Origin: Strigamia acuminata
Taxonomy: Eukaryota > Arthropoda > Chilopoda > Geophilomorpha > Linotaeniidae
Length of the DNA stretch: 64,000 nt
Direction: 5' to 3'
NCBI GenBank assembly: GCA_949358305.1
Contig: OX442323.1
Span: forward strand, 4,774,001 to 4,838,000
Shown: one piece after another, positions 43,766 to 55,197 of the stretch
How positions within the stretch are numbered: position 1 is the first letter of the stretch
How the letters are laid out: each line of letters opens with the position of its first letter
Translations under genes and position numbers: made by a program
The notes under the pieces: generated by a model
Told to the model about the DNA's origin: nothing
Database searches by the model: none
Seen by the model: only the letters and a program-made list of their open reading frames with translations

Positions 43766-44609
43766 TCTCAGAGTAAAGAAATCACAATGACACAAATTAG
43801 TTCATACATTTTTTTTATTATTTTATTACTTACAGCTTAAGATTACAACTTCAAATCAAATTATATAGGCAAACTTTAAAAAAGTAGGTGTAAAATCTGA
43901 AAAATCTGAAAAATCTGAAAAAACTGAAAAATCTATTTAAATATTTAAAAGATTTCAAAATTGATCAAATATAGTCAACAAACAGTGTTATAAAATCAAA
44001 ATAAAATTATTATCTAAACGAATTAGGAAACTTTAAGCACAAGACCGGTAAAAAACTAATTTTTTACACGCGTGGCTTTAAAATTCAGCCCCAACTTGAC
44101 AGCAGCGCCAAAACGCAACTTTTCACCACTCCAACATCAACAGGATGTTGGTAACCAGCAAGGTGTTCGAGTTCAAACACACACAAGAAATTAAATACAC
44201 AACTTTTAGCCTAACTTTTTATTTTTTATGAACAATTGAATTCTTTTTTATGTCAATCTTTATTTATTTCAATTTAATTCCATCATGTGTGTTTACATTA
44301 AGACTTTTTTCAGTTCCATGTCATGAACTTGGAAAGGGGCGGAGCTTGAGAGTTTCGCTACTTCCCTTCTACTATTATGCCATGTGTACAGCGAGCACAC
44401 TGCAAGTGGGATCAGTGCCAACTGCCAATGTTAGTTGCACACTGCACAAGGCTGCCGTGCTCGCTCCGTCTCCCAAAAATAAGGTGACTTAGCGGTGGAA
44501 TGCAACTTGTGGAGCCAAATGGGGTCTAATTACCTGGTTTAAAGCAGTTTTCGTGGTTGTTTTTAATTTTTTAATCACTTTTGGAGCCGAAAAAGAAAGA
44601 AAGAGAAAA

Positions 44610-44979
44610 ATGGATGAAGAGAATAATGAAATGGATGAGATTTTGTCGACGTCTGGTTTGGTTACGTCCGTTGAGAAGTCCGTGAGGGAAATGAATGCGA
44701 CGAATGTGACTTCGATGCGGGTTGTTTATCCGCCGGTCGAAATTCAGATAACATTGTATTCCATCATACTTTTCTTGTCGGTGGTTGGCAATATTCTTGT
44801 CATAGTTACTTTGGTTCAGAACAAGAGAATGAGGACTGTGACCAATGTGTTTCTTCTCAATTTAGCCATAAGTGATCTTTTGTTGGGCATTTTCTGCATG
44901 CCATTCACACTGACCGGCAGTTTGCTGAGGAATTTCATCTTCGGGGAATTCATGTGCAAGGCTCTGCCGTATTTTCAAG
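44610..44979 (+). CDS. Cholecystokinin/sulfakinin-type GPCR, first coding exon
   Basis: Starts at the ATG in AAAATGGATG (44610) and ends at donor CAAG|GTAAAT in phase 1; 123 codons plus one base. The extracellular N-terminus is acidic with N-glycosylation sites NAT and NVT, followed by TM1 (LYSIILFLSVVGNILVIVTL with the GN motif), the first intracellular loop NKRMRTVTN, TM2 (NVFLLNLAISDLLLGIFCMP with LAxxD) and the start of extracellular loop 1/TM3 (FIFGEFMCKALPYFQG, with the conserved disulfide Cys). RMRTVTNxFLL, FCMPFxL and FIFG...CK..YF are hallmarks of the CCK/gastrin and sulfakinin receptors; orexin-like receptors are the alternative. No later exon is recognised up to 64 kb, so the intron is long or the gene is cut off. 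The P element ends 224 bp upstream. Confidence 0.8.
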
Positions 44980-46923
44980 GTAAATTATTCTATTTTGTGT
45001 GAAATTTGAAAGCTAGCTTAAATTACAATAGTAGAACTATTTATGCAATCTGTTCGCCAGTTTCCTCGTAATTATTTCATTTATTTTGCTTATTTAATTA
45101 CGTTCGATGTGTATAATACGTTATCCTATAACATAATTGTTTGTTTAATAAGGTACGTAATAGTGAGCTTGTAACTCATAATTATAAGGAACAATTGGCA
45201 ACCGCAAACTCACTAATAAGTTAGCTTACTGGAGCTTATCGGGTGTTCGTCGGATGCAGAAGTTTAAGTAAAAGTGGTGCAGCCGGTGACACGGAAAGTG
45301 AAAATCGACCGTTTAGGATTTAGTAAATTTAATTTCCTTGGTTTGAAATGGATGTGAAACACCTGGGAGTAGAAATTATAGGGTTAAAGTTATCGTAAAC
45401 CGTTCCATCGGATTTGGATGTGTAATCATACTAATTAATGTGTCGGGGTTTGTATTTATATCTCGTCAAAAATGGTTAAAAAAGCCGGTGTTTCATGTTT
45501 GATTTTATTGATTTAATATAAATAAATAAAAATAGTGTGTGAATAATTGGTGTGAAATTAAATAGATTTGGCGGGTTTTTCAATTAATTATTTGATCTCA
45601 TTAAAAATTTTATTTTAAATATTATATAAATATATATATAATATATATAATTTTAAATTGAAATGTTATAGTACAAAAAGGAGGAAAATGAAGTTTTGAG
45701 AAGTGTGGCGTTTATAAATTGAACAAGGTCACACATGAAACCGATTGACACATTTAAAGAGTTATTCTTTTATCTTTTTTTGTATTGCAAAACAAAATGA
45801 GAGGTAAATTTAGAAAACGCACATGAAATTAACTCTAAATTTAAATCTTGAGTTTACTTGAATTGGAATTAGTGTGTAATTGCATTGAGGAAGTGGTTAG
45901 ATTCGCTGAAAGGGTTTCCAGAAAAGGAGTTGATGACTGTCACTGAATGACATATTACGGAGCAATTAATTGTCAACTGTTGGGAAATTTGCTTAGCAGT
46001 GAAGTGAGACCAGGATTATCTTTGAGGAGGAATTTTATGTAATTATTTATTAATTATTATTTATTAATTAAATTTTTGAAGTGATTTTTGTTTGATAATA
46101 ATTGCTGTGGTAACTGGTGGATTGTGGGATTGAACTAAGAAATCACAAGTCATTGTGGTTGTTGGAATATTGATCTTGGTTGTTAACGAGTGAATGGTTT
46201 ATTGCTAAGTCTCAAAGGATTAAACGATTTAGAGATTTTGGTGTTGGGATGCTGGATGAATGTAGATGGAATCGGTACAATTAGCAATTTTGTGCGTTTA
46301 TGTATGCTGTGGTAGAATACAATAGTAATTTTGTAATGATGTGGGAGGTTGTGCGAGATTTTTTCGTTTTTATTCGATATTTGTACGGATTTTTTTTTTA
46401 ACTTTTGGTATTACAGCTGTGTAGAGGTTTTTATAATATAGGAGTATGTGGAAATGGTGTGGGCAGGCAAGATTATTAAAATTAAAAATTTAAATTTAAA
46501 AAAAAAATAAAATTAAAAAAAAATAGAATTTAAAAAAAAAATTAGAGTTAAAATAAAATTAGAATTAAAAAAATTAGAATTAAAAAAATTAGAATTAAAA
46601 AAGTTAAAATTGAAAAAGTTAAAATTGAAAAAGTTAAAGTTGAAAAAGTTTAAATTTAAAAAAAAGTTAAAAAAAAAAAATCAAAATTAAAAAAGAAGCC
46701 AAAATTCATCGTGTCGTGTCTTGTTTGTACAGTAGTTCCGTTGGCGCATGACAGAAATTTTTATACCAAAATTACTAAATAAAAATGTTCTGATCATTAG
46801 TCCTTGCATGCGTATCTCAAATTTAATTTCCTGATAAAGAAAAAAAAGAAAAATAAAATTATGCAATTTCTTATTTTATTTTATTTTTAAAATTTTATTT
46901 TAAAATATAGAAAAATACCGATA

Positions 46924-47421
46924 TTAGAAAGTTTGCGGGATGCATTTTTCCATTACAGTTAAAGACTATACGGTATAAAAATAATGTAAGAGAAAAATGA
47001 TAAATTAAGTTTTTGCGGGCTGCACATTTCCGTTATCACTACACTATTTCAGCCAACTACTTGCAGTTAGTAATTTTGGGCCTAAAAATTTAATTTTGGG
47101 GCATAAATGTGCAAATTTCTGCATAAAATTCCATTATTATGCCTATAAAGTATGGTTTTGGGCCTAAAATTCAATTTTGGGCCTCACTTATCATTCAAAC
47201 TACGTAATTACGACTGTGATGTGTTTGATCGGGACAACAAAATAATCGCCATTTGCAATGGGCGGATCTTACAATATAGTGTTCTCAATTCTGATTGGCT
47301 GCGCTATATTTTAATTTAGTGTTGAAAACGATACACTAAAGATTTTTCCCTTACGATATGGCACTAAAATAGTGTAACGTAGAGAAAAATAAGGGAAAAA
47401 TGCATCCCGCAAACTCTCTAA
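46924..47421. mobile_element. TIR element
   Basis: TTAGAAAGTTTGCGGGATGC then ATTTTTCC on the left, mirrored on the right by GGGAAAAATGCATCCCGCAA then ACTCTCTAA. Sub-terminal motifs such as TTTGCGGGCTGC recur inside. About 500 bp, non-coding. Confidence 0.65.
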
Positions 47422-49199
47422 TGTTTGGAGTAACTTCGCAAAAACAGTTTGGGTAAAAGTTACTAGGTACGTTACAGGTATTTATCTAATATTGTGAGTC
47501 TGCATGCAGACCTAATCCTATAACATAAAGGCTCAATTCAATTGTCTTTCATGTTGCTCTGGTGGAAGAAGAATTTAATGGTGCAAAATTGAAAAGAAAT
47601 AAAAAATTTGATTACTTTGTTCAAAGGTTTACTATAAAAAGAACTCAAACTTTATTATGAAGAAAGCAAATATAATTATTTTGATAAAGAAAAGCAATAT
47701 TTGTAAAACTAATTAGACTTTTCTCTTGGGAGCAAAAGGTAAAAATGGGTTGGCATTTATCCACATCTAAATAATGAATCTATTTATATACTGTTCCTAA
47801 AACACTAACACATATATATATTTGAGCACAATCACCGACATTTTTGTCTTTTTTTAATCGGAATAATGATCATTTTGGGCTACTTTTCTTCTCTCTGCGG
47901 AAGCTGGATGCGAAAATAGCGCGAATTCTGATGCAAAGATGACGCCACACATCCATTTTGACCGTTTGCCAACGTCTGAAAAACCACATTTAAAATCCCA
48001 AATTTAGGCCTAAAATGGCCAATGAACAATGACATTAAGTCTAATTGCACGCCAGAACAAACACATTGATTAAATAGTTTTAGTTGGAAAATACAGCAAT
48101 TTGAGATTAAATCTAAACCGAAATTCAATCTTGATTACTTCCTGTGCCTTTGCAATAACATATATTACAAACAAAGTAATTGATTTTGTTATATATAAAT
48201 TTTTATATTCTCCTTCGATACAGACATTTTAAATTAAAAGTATAAAAACGACGAAAACAAAATAAAGAAAAAAGAAAAAGATAAAATCACTCAACTTTGT
48301 TCCACAAGTTGAAAGAATAGTTCCAAAAGAAGAATCTTATATCCACTTGAGATTTTACTTGTTTTAATCGTTTATCTTTCTTCTAGAAGCGAATAAAAGC
48401 TTTTAAAGAAGATTGATATTGTCGCCACGCGTGATCACTGTCACTGCTCTGATCACTGCTCCATTAAAGGTGATCATTATATTGACAATTGATGCGGCGA
48501 AGCAAAGTTGCAAAGGCAAAATTTAAAAACTCGTTGAATAATGTTTACATGGTCATTTTGTTATTGCCACATAGGGCTTTGGCGGTTAATGTGTTACACG
48601 TTTGTTGTTACATGTGGTGGCAAGATTGGGGGCGTTTATTCTATTTGTTACCTCAGTGATAACAAATAAACACTGGAAATCTTTGCCCAGCAGTTTTGGG
48701 TGGCATTTTAAGTGGAGCTTTTTGGGAATGACCAGATTTATTTATTTATGAGCAGATTTGATGGAAAAAAAATTAAATTATTGAATAATAAACATTTCTA
48801 TAAACGGAATGTCATCGAAAACTAGCAAAAACTGTCACCAAAAACCGCAAAAAGGAAAATCACGACTGGAGTGGTTTATGTATCGGTTTATGTCGGGTTT
48901 TGGTTTTTACAACCAAATTTAAAATGGCCGCCTCGAACGTTAGATCTACGGATCAGAGTTTCAAGTGTCATAAACACTTTCAGGCGAAGCATCCACCTCC
49001 CAAAATGTGAGTAAATGCTAAATTATGTTTAAATAAGTGGCTCCAACTTCCTGTTCTGAGTCATTTTCGTCTTAAATTTGTGAATTTAATAAGATTTCGA
49101 GTCATTTTCGGGTTAAATTTGTAAATGAAAAATAATTTAGAGTCATTTACAACTGAAATTCATAAATTTCACTTAATTTCGACTTCATTTTCATTAAAA

Positions 49200-49315
49200 T
49201 TTGAGTCATTTTCAAATTCGAGTCATTTTCATCAAAATTTGAGTCATTTTCATCAAAATTTGAGTCATTTTCATCAAAATTTGAGTCATTTTCATCAAAA
49301 TTCGAGTCATTTTCG
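49200..49315 (+). repeat. Short tandem repeat
   Basis: GAGTCATTTTCATCAAAATT repeats about five times, with degenerate copies upstream. Confidence 0.85.
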
Positions 49316-49555
49316 TTTGTAAATTTTGCTTGTATGCTGATTTTAGGCAGCTATAACGTTGTCAGGAAGTGAAAGATACTCTAGTGTTGGCACTTCCTGA
49401 AATCATACGCTTCTTACCCACAATCCCTCAGTTCGCACTCTAGTGTATTTAGGTCTGTGCTTTCACTTGCCCAGTGACTGATTTAATAATAGAAAAGGTC
49501 CGTTCACGATTCAGAACCCGCCTCATTCACAACCATCAGTCAACAAGGTTTGTAG

Positions 49556-49759
49556 ATGGATGAAGAAGTTCTGAGGATTGATTGGATAGACTGCTCACAG
49601 CTTGGCGCGTACTCAACAGTCACCAGCACGGCGAAAGAAGGTGTTCACACCCGGGCCATTACGACAGCAGCAGGGTGGACAAGTGAGAGCACTTTCGCTC
49701 GGTTTTACGGTCGCCCAATAATAGACATAAAAAAAAAGTATTTCAAGAGGCAGTATTAA
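49556..49759 (+). pseudogene. Tyrosine recombinase C-terminal fragment
   Basis: The last 67 codons read HTRAITTAAGWTSESTFARF then YGRP and end in a basic tail and stop. The AGW-x-S-x-x-TFARFY-x-RP pattern is the C-terminal part, including the nucleophilic Tyr, of the phage-integrase-type recombinases in DIRS/Ngaro/Crypton-like elements. The upstream catalytic Arg and His-x-x-Arg boxes are not found nearby, so this is a relic. Confidence 0.55.
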
Positions 49760-50005
49760 TACGTGCCAAAAATTTGAAATAAAATTTTGCTTATTTATTT
49801 TTTTTTTGCTGAAATTTTTTGATTTTGTTTATATAATAATAGACTTTAACTAATGTGAAATTTATAGTCATTGGATACTTATTTAATTTATTATTCTAAA
49901 TTGAAGTTTTCTGCCCCTTAAGCTCCAGGGTAACTTTTAAGCTGGCTTTGCTGCGTTAGTAGAGAGAGCTTCAGTCAAAAACTTTTGGCTTTTACCAGTA
50001 GTGTT

Positions 50006-51576
50006 TGTGACGATTACCTTCTGGAGATAGCAATTGCTAAACTAAAGTGTGAACTATCCGTGTGAAAATGTAAAATATGCAAACCTGATGTTTTCTCAAA
50101 ACATATAACATTTATTCCGGTTTGAACCTTATATAAATACTATGCCTACAAGTGGCTAAAATGACGATAAGTTAAACTATACAGTTATTTGGCAAAAGCC
50201 CTGAAATAATATCATTTGAAGGCTTCAGTCATGCAATAAGAATTTGTGACGGTCTTATTGCTGTGACGTAAAAGATGTCATCTATGAATGGCTTTGGCTT
50301 CTAAATGGTCCGGGGTTTGGTTCTAAAAGGCGTGTAAATGGTTAGGCTGGGTGGGTTATATCCGAGAGGTGCGGTTGACTTTTCTGTATCGTCACACACA
50401 TCGCGTCGCAGATAATTATTGTAATCAATAATTATTGCGAGATGTAACAATGTGAGAATAAATATTCATATTAATTCTATGGAATTGATCATGATATTTT
50501 ATAGTCACAAACTTAACTAAAACTATGAAAATAAGTAAAATATATTAAAATAGCGCCGAGCTATTTTTGCCCCGAGTGCAATCAACATCTAAGTTAGACT
50601 TAAATGTTCCGTCAAACCAATAACGAATTGAATCGAAATATCTCGCAGGAAAGGTTATCCATCGCCGGGAAATTACTCCACTCGGTCCTGGCTGGCGGGA
50701 GAGTAACCGGGAAATTACTCCGCGTCGATCACTCTGATAATGCGTCTGTGAAATATAAATACTCCACTCTAGATTCTACATTACCAATGCGTCTGTGAAT
50801 TTTACTCCACTCTAGATTCTGCACTCTACAACGGAATGTTGGCATGAAGCTGGAGGGAGTGCGTCTGTGGGTTGTACCCCACTCTAGATACTACACTTAA
50901 ATGTGTCTGTGAATCTCTCCACTCTAGTTACTACATTTCTACAACGGAATGTTGGCATGAAGAGGCGGGAAGTGTGTCTGTGAGTCTTCTACCCACTCTA
51001 GATACTTACACTAAATACAAAGTATTTCTACAACGGATTGTCGGAACGTAGAGAAGTATAATATGTGCTCAAGTAATATCAGTATCAAACAAAAACAGAA
51101 CAAGAGCGAGCTATATCCGTTTTGCAGGGGGATATATACTCGGTGAGGAGAATAGCTGTTCAGTGATCCAATGGGATCACTGGGCAGTCAAATCCATCCA
51201 ATCCCAGATCATAGGAAGTGGATACTCAGGACATAGTCTTCTACTAGGTCCACTACAGGAACTGGATACGCAGGACACATTTTGGATTAAGTCCCTTTGA
51301 CTATAATCCAAAAGGAGTCCAACTCACAGTGGGTGATGGGGGGTGACTTCACCAGGTGTAGAGTTTGCACATAATTCAATAGAATTATGTGACAAATAAA
51401 TCAACTAGTATTTAAAAGTGTATAAAGTTGCAGTGGAATAAAATATAAATAGTAATTTATATTTTATTCACTCAAAAATTGTCGAAATTTGAAATTGCCG
51501 CTAAAACGTATCAGCGCCATCTATTGACAAAATAAACGTCCTAACTAACAACGTGCATGACAGTGTAACCGTCACA
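50006..51576 (-). repeat. 3' LTR of Gypsy element Y
   Basis: 1571 bp, plus strand TGTGACGATTACC...GTAACCGTCACA, with inverted TGTGACG/CGTCACA tips. On the minus strand a polypurine tract AAGGGGGACT adjoins it (51577-51586), placing it as the 3' LTR of the minus-strand element. Tips and the CAGCGCCATCTATTG stretch near the end resemble the LARD LTRs. Its interior contains a repeated GTCTGTG...CCACTCTAGATTCT unit (50740-51010). Confidence 0.78.
50740..51020. repeat. Degenerate tandem repeat in the LTR of element Y
   Basis: Units with TGCGTCTGTGAATTTTACTC, CACTCTAGATTCTACA and ACAACGGAATGTTGGCATGA recur about four times with deletions. Confidence 0.65.
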
Positions 51577-52360
51577 AGTCCCCCTTAAATATATGTTAAT
51601 ACCTGTATTAACATACTATTTATTCCGAATATCTTGAGGATCAAGACCACACTGTCATCTAGGGGACTCGAGCTGTAATCCTTGGTAAGCAAAAACCTTT
51701 ATTTTATATCTTAATAGTATAAATAAAGAGTATTTCTTAATCAAATGCTTCAAAAAATATTTATTAAGGTTATAAAACTTTCAATTATTAATAATAACTC
51801 CAATCTCTCTTTACAGGTGGACTTACAACTGTATCAAGAAAAACGATAACTTAAACTAACATCAAAACTCTTGTATCAAACAAATGATTAATAAAATTTA
51901 ACAATTATTTTCACAAAACTTAACTTCTCACTGGAAATGTAATGATTTGCAAAATAACACTTTACACGTTAAAATTCAAGTATTAAAATTAGTATTTTTA
52001 TAAACAAACTCACATTGACTCGTAATCAAATTTTAGCAAAATTGTTAATTTAAATATTAAAGATCTTTGAAATATCCACACAAAAAAAAAAAACGGCATA
52101 AAATACACCTGAACCTGACTAAATCTTTGTTTCATCCCGGGTCAAGTAATGGAGATGGAGAAAATGGACTCGTTACTTCTGGTCTTGCCTTAAAGGGGAG
52201 AATGTCGGGAAAGTAACGGATCCCGACATCGTTGACGCTTTTCTAGTCCAACTCTTCATCCTCAATAAATCCGTCCATGGATGTAACAACTTCCGAGACG
52301 GCTGCGGGTGGAGAATTAAGTCGAATAGCTACCAATTCCGGTACTACATCTGGCTCAACG

Positions 52361-53899
52361 TCATGGATCAGTGGATCCAGGAGCATTTCTGTGTTGTTCC
52401 TCGGTGAATACTTCCAGGGGATCCGGCCCTCCTAACGGAATAGTGTTAGCGCTGGTTGGCTCAGAAAAAACCAAGTGATGGTCGGGTAAGCCAGAGTGCC
52501 ATCCCTCACGAATCAACGGGTGTGCTGCTGCTGAGACCTGTTGCAAAATCTTACACCAAATAAAAGAGCGAGTTTGAAAAGACTCCGGCCGGGATGGATG
52601 AAAAATCCATTGGATCACGGCCAGTGGCACGCTTAAATCTGGAATTCGGTCGTTCGAAATCGACACGCTAATACGCTTAGCTGCTTCCAACAAAATTGGG
52701 AAATAATGTTCCACTTCCGCCTTAGTTTGCTCCGTGAGCGACATGTTTGGTCTTGGCATGTATGGGTGAACCAGTAAAATGACCGGTTCAGCAGCGTCGC
52801 TTACTTCGGGGAGCGGAATAGTCGCTACAATCATGTTGTTAGTCGATGTTCCCTCTGGAGAAGCGGCGGTTTGCAGACCAGAATCGGAGGCAACCGGCGG
52901 AGAATCAGACGCAACAACTGACATTGGTTCGTTTTCCGCCGAGACGACTGAAGTTCCATCAATCGCAGGGGTGGGGGTTTCCGGCTCGCGTTGTGGCTCC
53001 GTAAATCCTCCTCGTGGAGTCGAGGTGCTGGACATTTGTGCCGGGTCTACATAAATAGCCTGCTCCGGGCCCTGGTGGATGAGGCCACATTCGCGACACA
53101 TCGCCCAATTGCGTGCTGTCGGCGTACTTAGCCCCTTGACGATAAATGGAAGAATTTCTTCATTCCACATGCTGGATATGGCAACGCGTTTACCACCGTG
53201 ACAGTTCACACAGACCACGGCGTGAATGCCGGATAACAAGGACGACAACCATCCGCATCCTGCGCACAATGGGCAGAACATCAGTTTCGACTTCGGCATG
53301 ATGTTGGTTCCCAAGGCGGCAGCTTCCATGTCGCGAAATACATGTTCTCGCCGTTGCTTCCGATAAATCGGTAAGTTGAGCTCCGATAATGAGCGAGCTT
53401 GCGATGTTGGGCGGGTCAACGCCTCGGATGAAGATGCCAACGTGGACTTGGTGGGTCCTTTGGACTTGCCGGTTTTTCCTCGACTAGCGGTATCGCGAGG
53501 ATTTCGTGGTCGAGCAAATGGTCTGCTGGTAGTCTGGGGCGGAGCTTCCTCATAAGATTCTTCTTCTTGTGAGAAGTCGTCTTGGCGCCGTCTCCTTGAA
53601 GCAGAACGGGAGTATTGTGACGAGTCGTCAGAAAAATCCCAATTCGGAGTCTCGTGGGGCGCATCATAGGTTACGACACGCTGACTCGCTTGACGGCCTC
53701 TGGAAGGACGTGAGTCGGTCGGGCTAACACCCATGGCGGTCCTAATTCGGGGCGGTACGAGATCCGGGTTATCACGGGCCCAGTTGGCGACGAGCTCGGG
53801 GTCAGAGGAGGGATTAACAAAGCGATAATCCGGTTCTTCAGACTCTTCTGGATCCCAATGCACGTACTGTCGCTTGCTAGCACGACCTCGGCGACTCAT
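52361..53899 (-). CDS. Extra 3' ORF of Gypsy element Y (512 aa)
   Basis: Starts MSRRGRASKR and lies between integrase and the 3' LTR, the place of env in errantiviruses. However, it has no signal peptide or membrane segment. Residues 1-175 are polar and disordered with Arg/Ser- and Glu-rich runs. Residues 209-233 hold CPLCAGCGW...VCVNCHGG (C209, C212, C215, C230, C233), and 268-271 hold CRECG, a likely zinc-binding module. The remainder is Pro/Ser-rich with a predicted helical part (about 400-470). I do not recognise the family; nucleic-acid binding or a gag-like role is an inference. Confidence 0.7.
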   Translation of the reverse strand: MSRRGRASKRQYVHWDPEESEEPDYRFVNPSSDPELVANWARDNPDLVPPRIRTAMGVSPTDSRPSRGRQASQRVVTYDAPHETPNWDFSDDSSQYSRSASRRRRQDDFSQEEESYEEAPPQTTSRPFARPRNPRDTASRGKTGKSKGPTKSTLASSSEALTRPTSQARSLSELNLPIYRKQRREHVFRDMEAAALGTNIMPKSKLMFCPLCAGCGWLSSLLSGIHAVVCVNCHGGKRVAISSMWNEEILPFIVKGLSTPTARNWAMCRECGLIHQGPEQAIYVDPAQMSSTSTPRGGFTEPQREPETPTPAIDGTSVVSAENEPMSVVASDSPPVASDSGLQTAASPEGTSTNNMIVATIPLPEVSDAAEPVILLVHPYMPRPNMSLTEQTKAEVEHYFPILLEAAKRISVSISNDRIPDLSVPLAVIQWIFHPSRPESFQTRSFIWCKILQQVSAAAHPLIREGWHSGLPDHHLVFSEPTSANTIPLGGPDPLEVFTEEQHRNAPGSTDP

Positions 53900-55197
53900 T
53901 GCATCTTCAAAAAATATAAATTTTATTTGAGAACACGAATCAAACTGTCGGTAATTAATTTAATTTCAAATTAAATTAATTGTCGACCAACAACTGGATT
54001 AATTTCGCAATTAAATTCTTAAGTTCCTTTTGTTAGCGGGTTTCCTTCATTTGTCGAATAATTATTAACATTAATAATTATTCTTGACTTGGTAGATAAT
54101 TTCATCTTATCCTTTAAAACAATATCGTTGAAAAACTATTCAAATTAGTGTTTATTAAATAAAATAAACCTAATTTTTACATCTAAACGACATAATAACT
54201 AAACAACCTGTCAAAATATTAAAAAATATTTTTGCAGTATTTTTAGTATCTGACAATATACATGATTTTTAACTGTACGAATAACTCTATAATTCGTCCG
54301 AGTAAAAATCTATCACCGACATCTGGTGGCGTTCGTTAGTATCATACACGTGACTTGTTAACACATGTATGCTCACCAATTTCAAAGGAATTTAAGCGAT
54401 ATTTTTTTTATCTTTTATAAAATAAACACTTACTAACTAGGTGCAGTCCTAACAGGGTATATTTGGCTAGTTTAACGTCTAGCTTCGCGTATTTGCGAGG
54501 GCTGCTCGGTTCCGGCGACGTTGGCCGATAAAGACGTTGTGCGGCACGTGCAAATTCTAAGTCTGCCGTAATGGACGCTTAACCAAAATAAATGTCGTCA
54601 ATTAATGTCAAAATATTATTAATTTTGACAAAATATTGCTTAAATATTTACCGGAAAATCACGTAGTGAATTCGCGGGAAGGTTCCTTGTGATTTTGCCA
54701 CGAAATGGTTTCGATAATCAGCGTCGTGTCGATAATTTCTGAATTTGAACTGATATTCGTCAAATGAAAAAATCAGTAAAAATAAACGATAAGTGTTCAA
54801 AATCATCTAGATTTTAACTCACTAAAATTCAGCGAAAATCCGTTAAAGCGTCGAAAAGTCGAGAATAATCCTTGATTTCAGTCCAGTACAAAACTTGGCG
54901 AACAAGTGAGTGATAATCTCAAACCAGGGGTTAAGGGGAGTTTCGAGGAGTAATTTGATTGGTTTGTAATTACTCATCTCGAAGTTTCTATTAACCCAAA
55001 GGGGGAAAACATAGTTTCAAGTAAATGTTTACACGTAGATTAATTTAAATACAATCGGCCGTGTAAAAATAACTCAAACATTTGTTAAATTTTATCTACA
55101 TTGGTGAAATGTTTTTATTAATAAAATTTAACAATCCTTCGTGAATATGATTGGAAATATTTATTTAAAAAATAAAATATTTTCAATATATTGTGTC

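Larger units (their letters stand above)
39850..44379 (-). mobile_element. Complete P element
   Basis: 4530 bp bounded by perfect 30-bp inverted repeats (39850-39879 and 44350-44379, beginning CATAATAGTAGAAGGGAAGT) and flanked by a 7-bp duplication CCATGTG (39843-39849, 44380-44386). P-element TIRs start with CA, and 7-8 bp duplications are usual. It contains a single minus-strand transposase gene with all exons open, so it may be active. It lies 224 bp upstream of the receptor start codon. Confidence 0.92.
44980..50005. other. Presumed first intron of the receptor; no exon found
   Basis: AT-rich DNA with no recognisable TM3-TM7 exons. It holds A-rich low complexity (46470-46700), a TIR element (46924-47421), a 22-bp-type tandem repeat (49200-49315) and a tyrosine-recombinase fragment (49556-49759). 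Confidence 0.55.
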
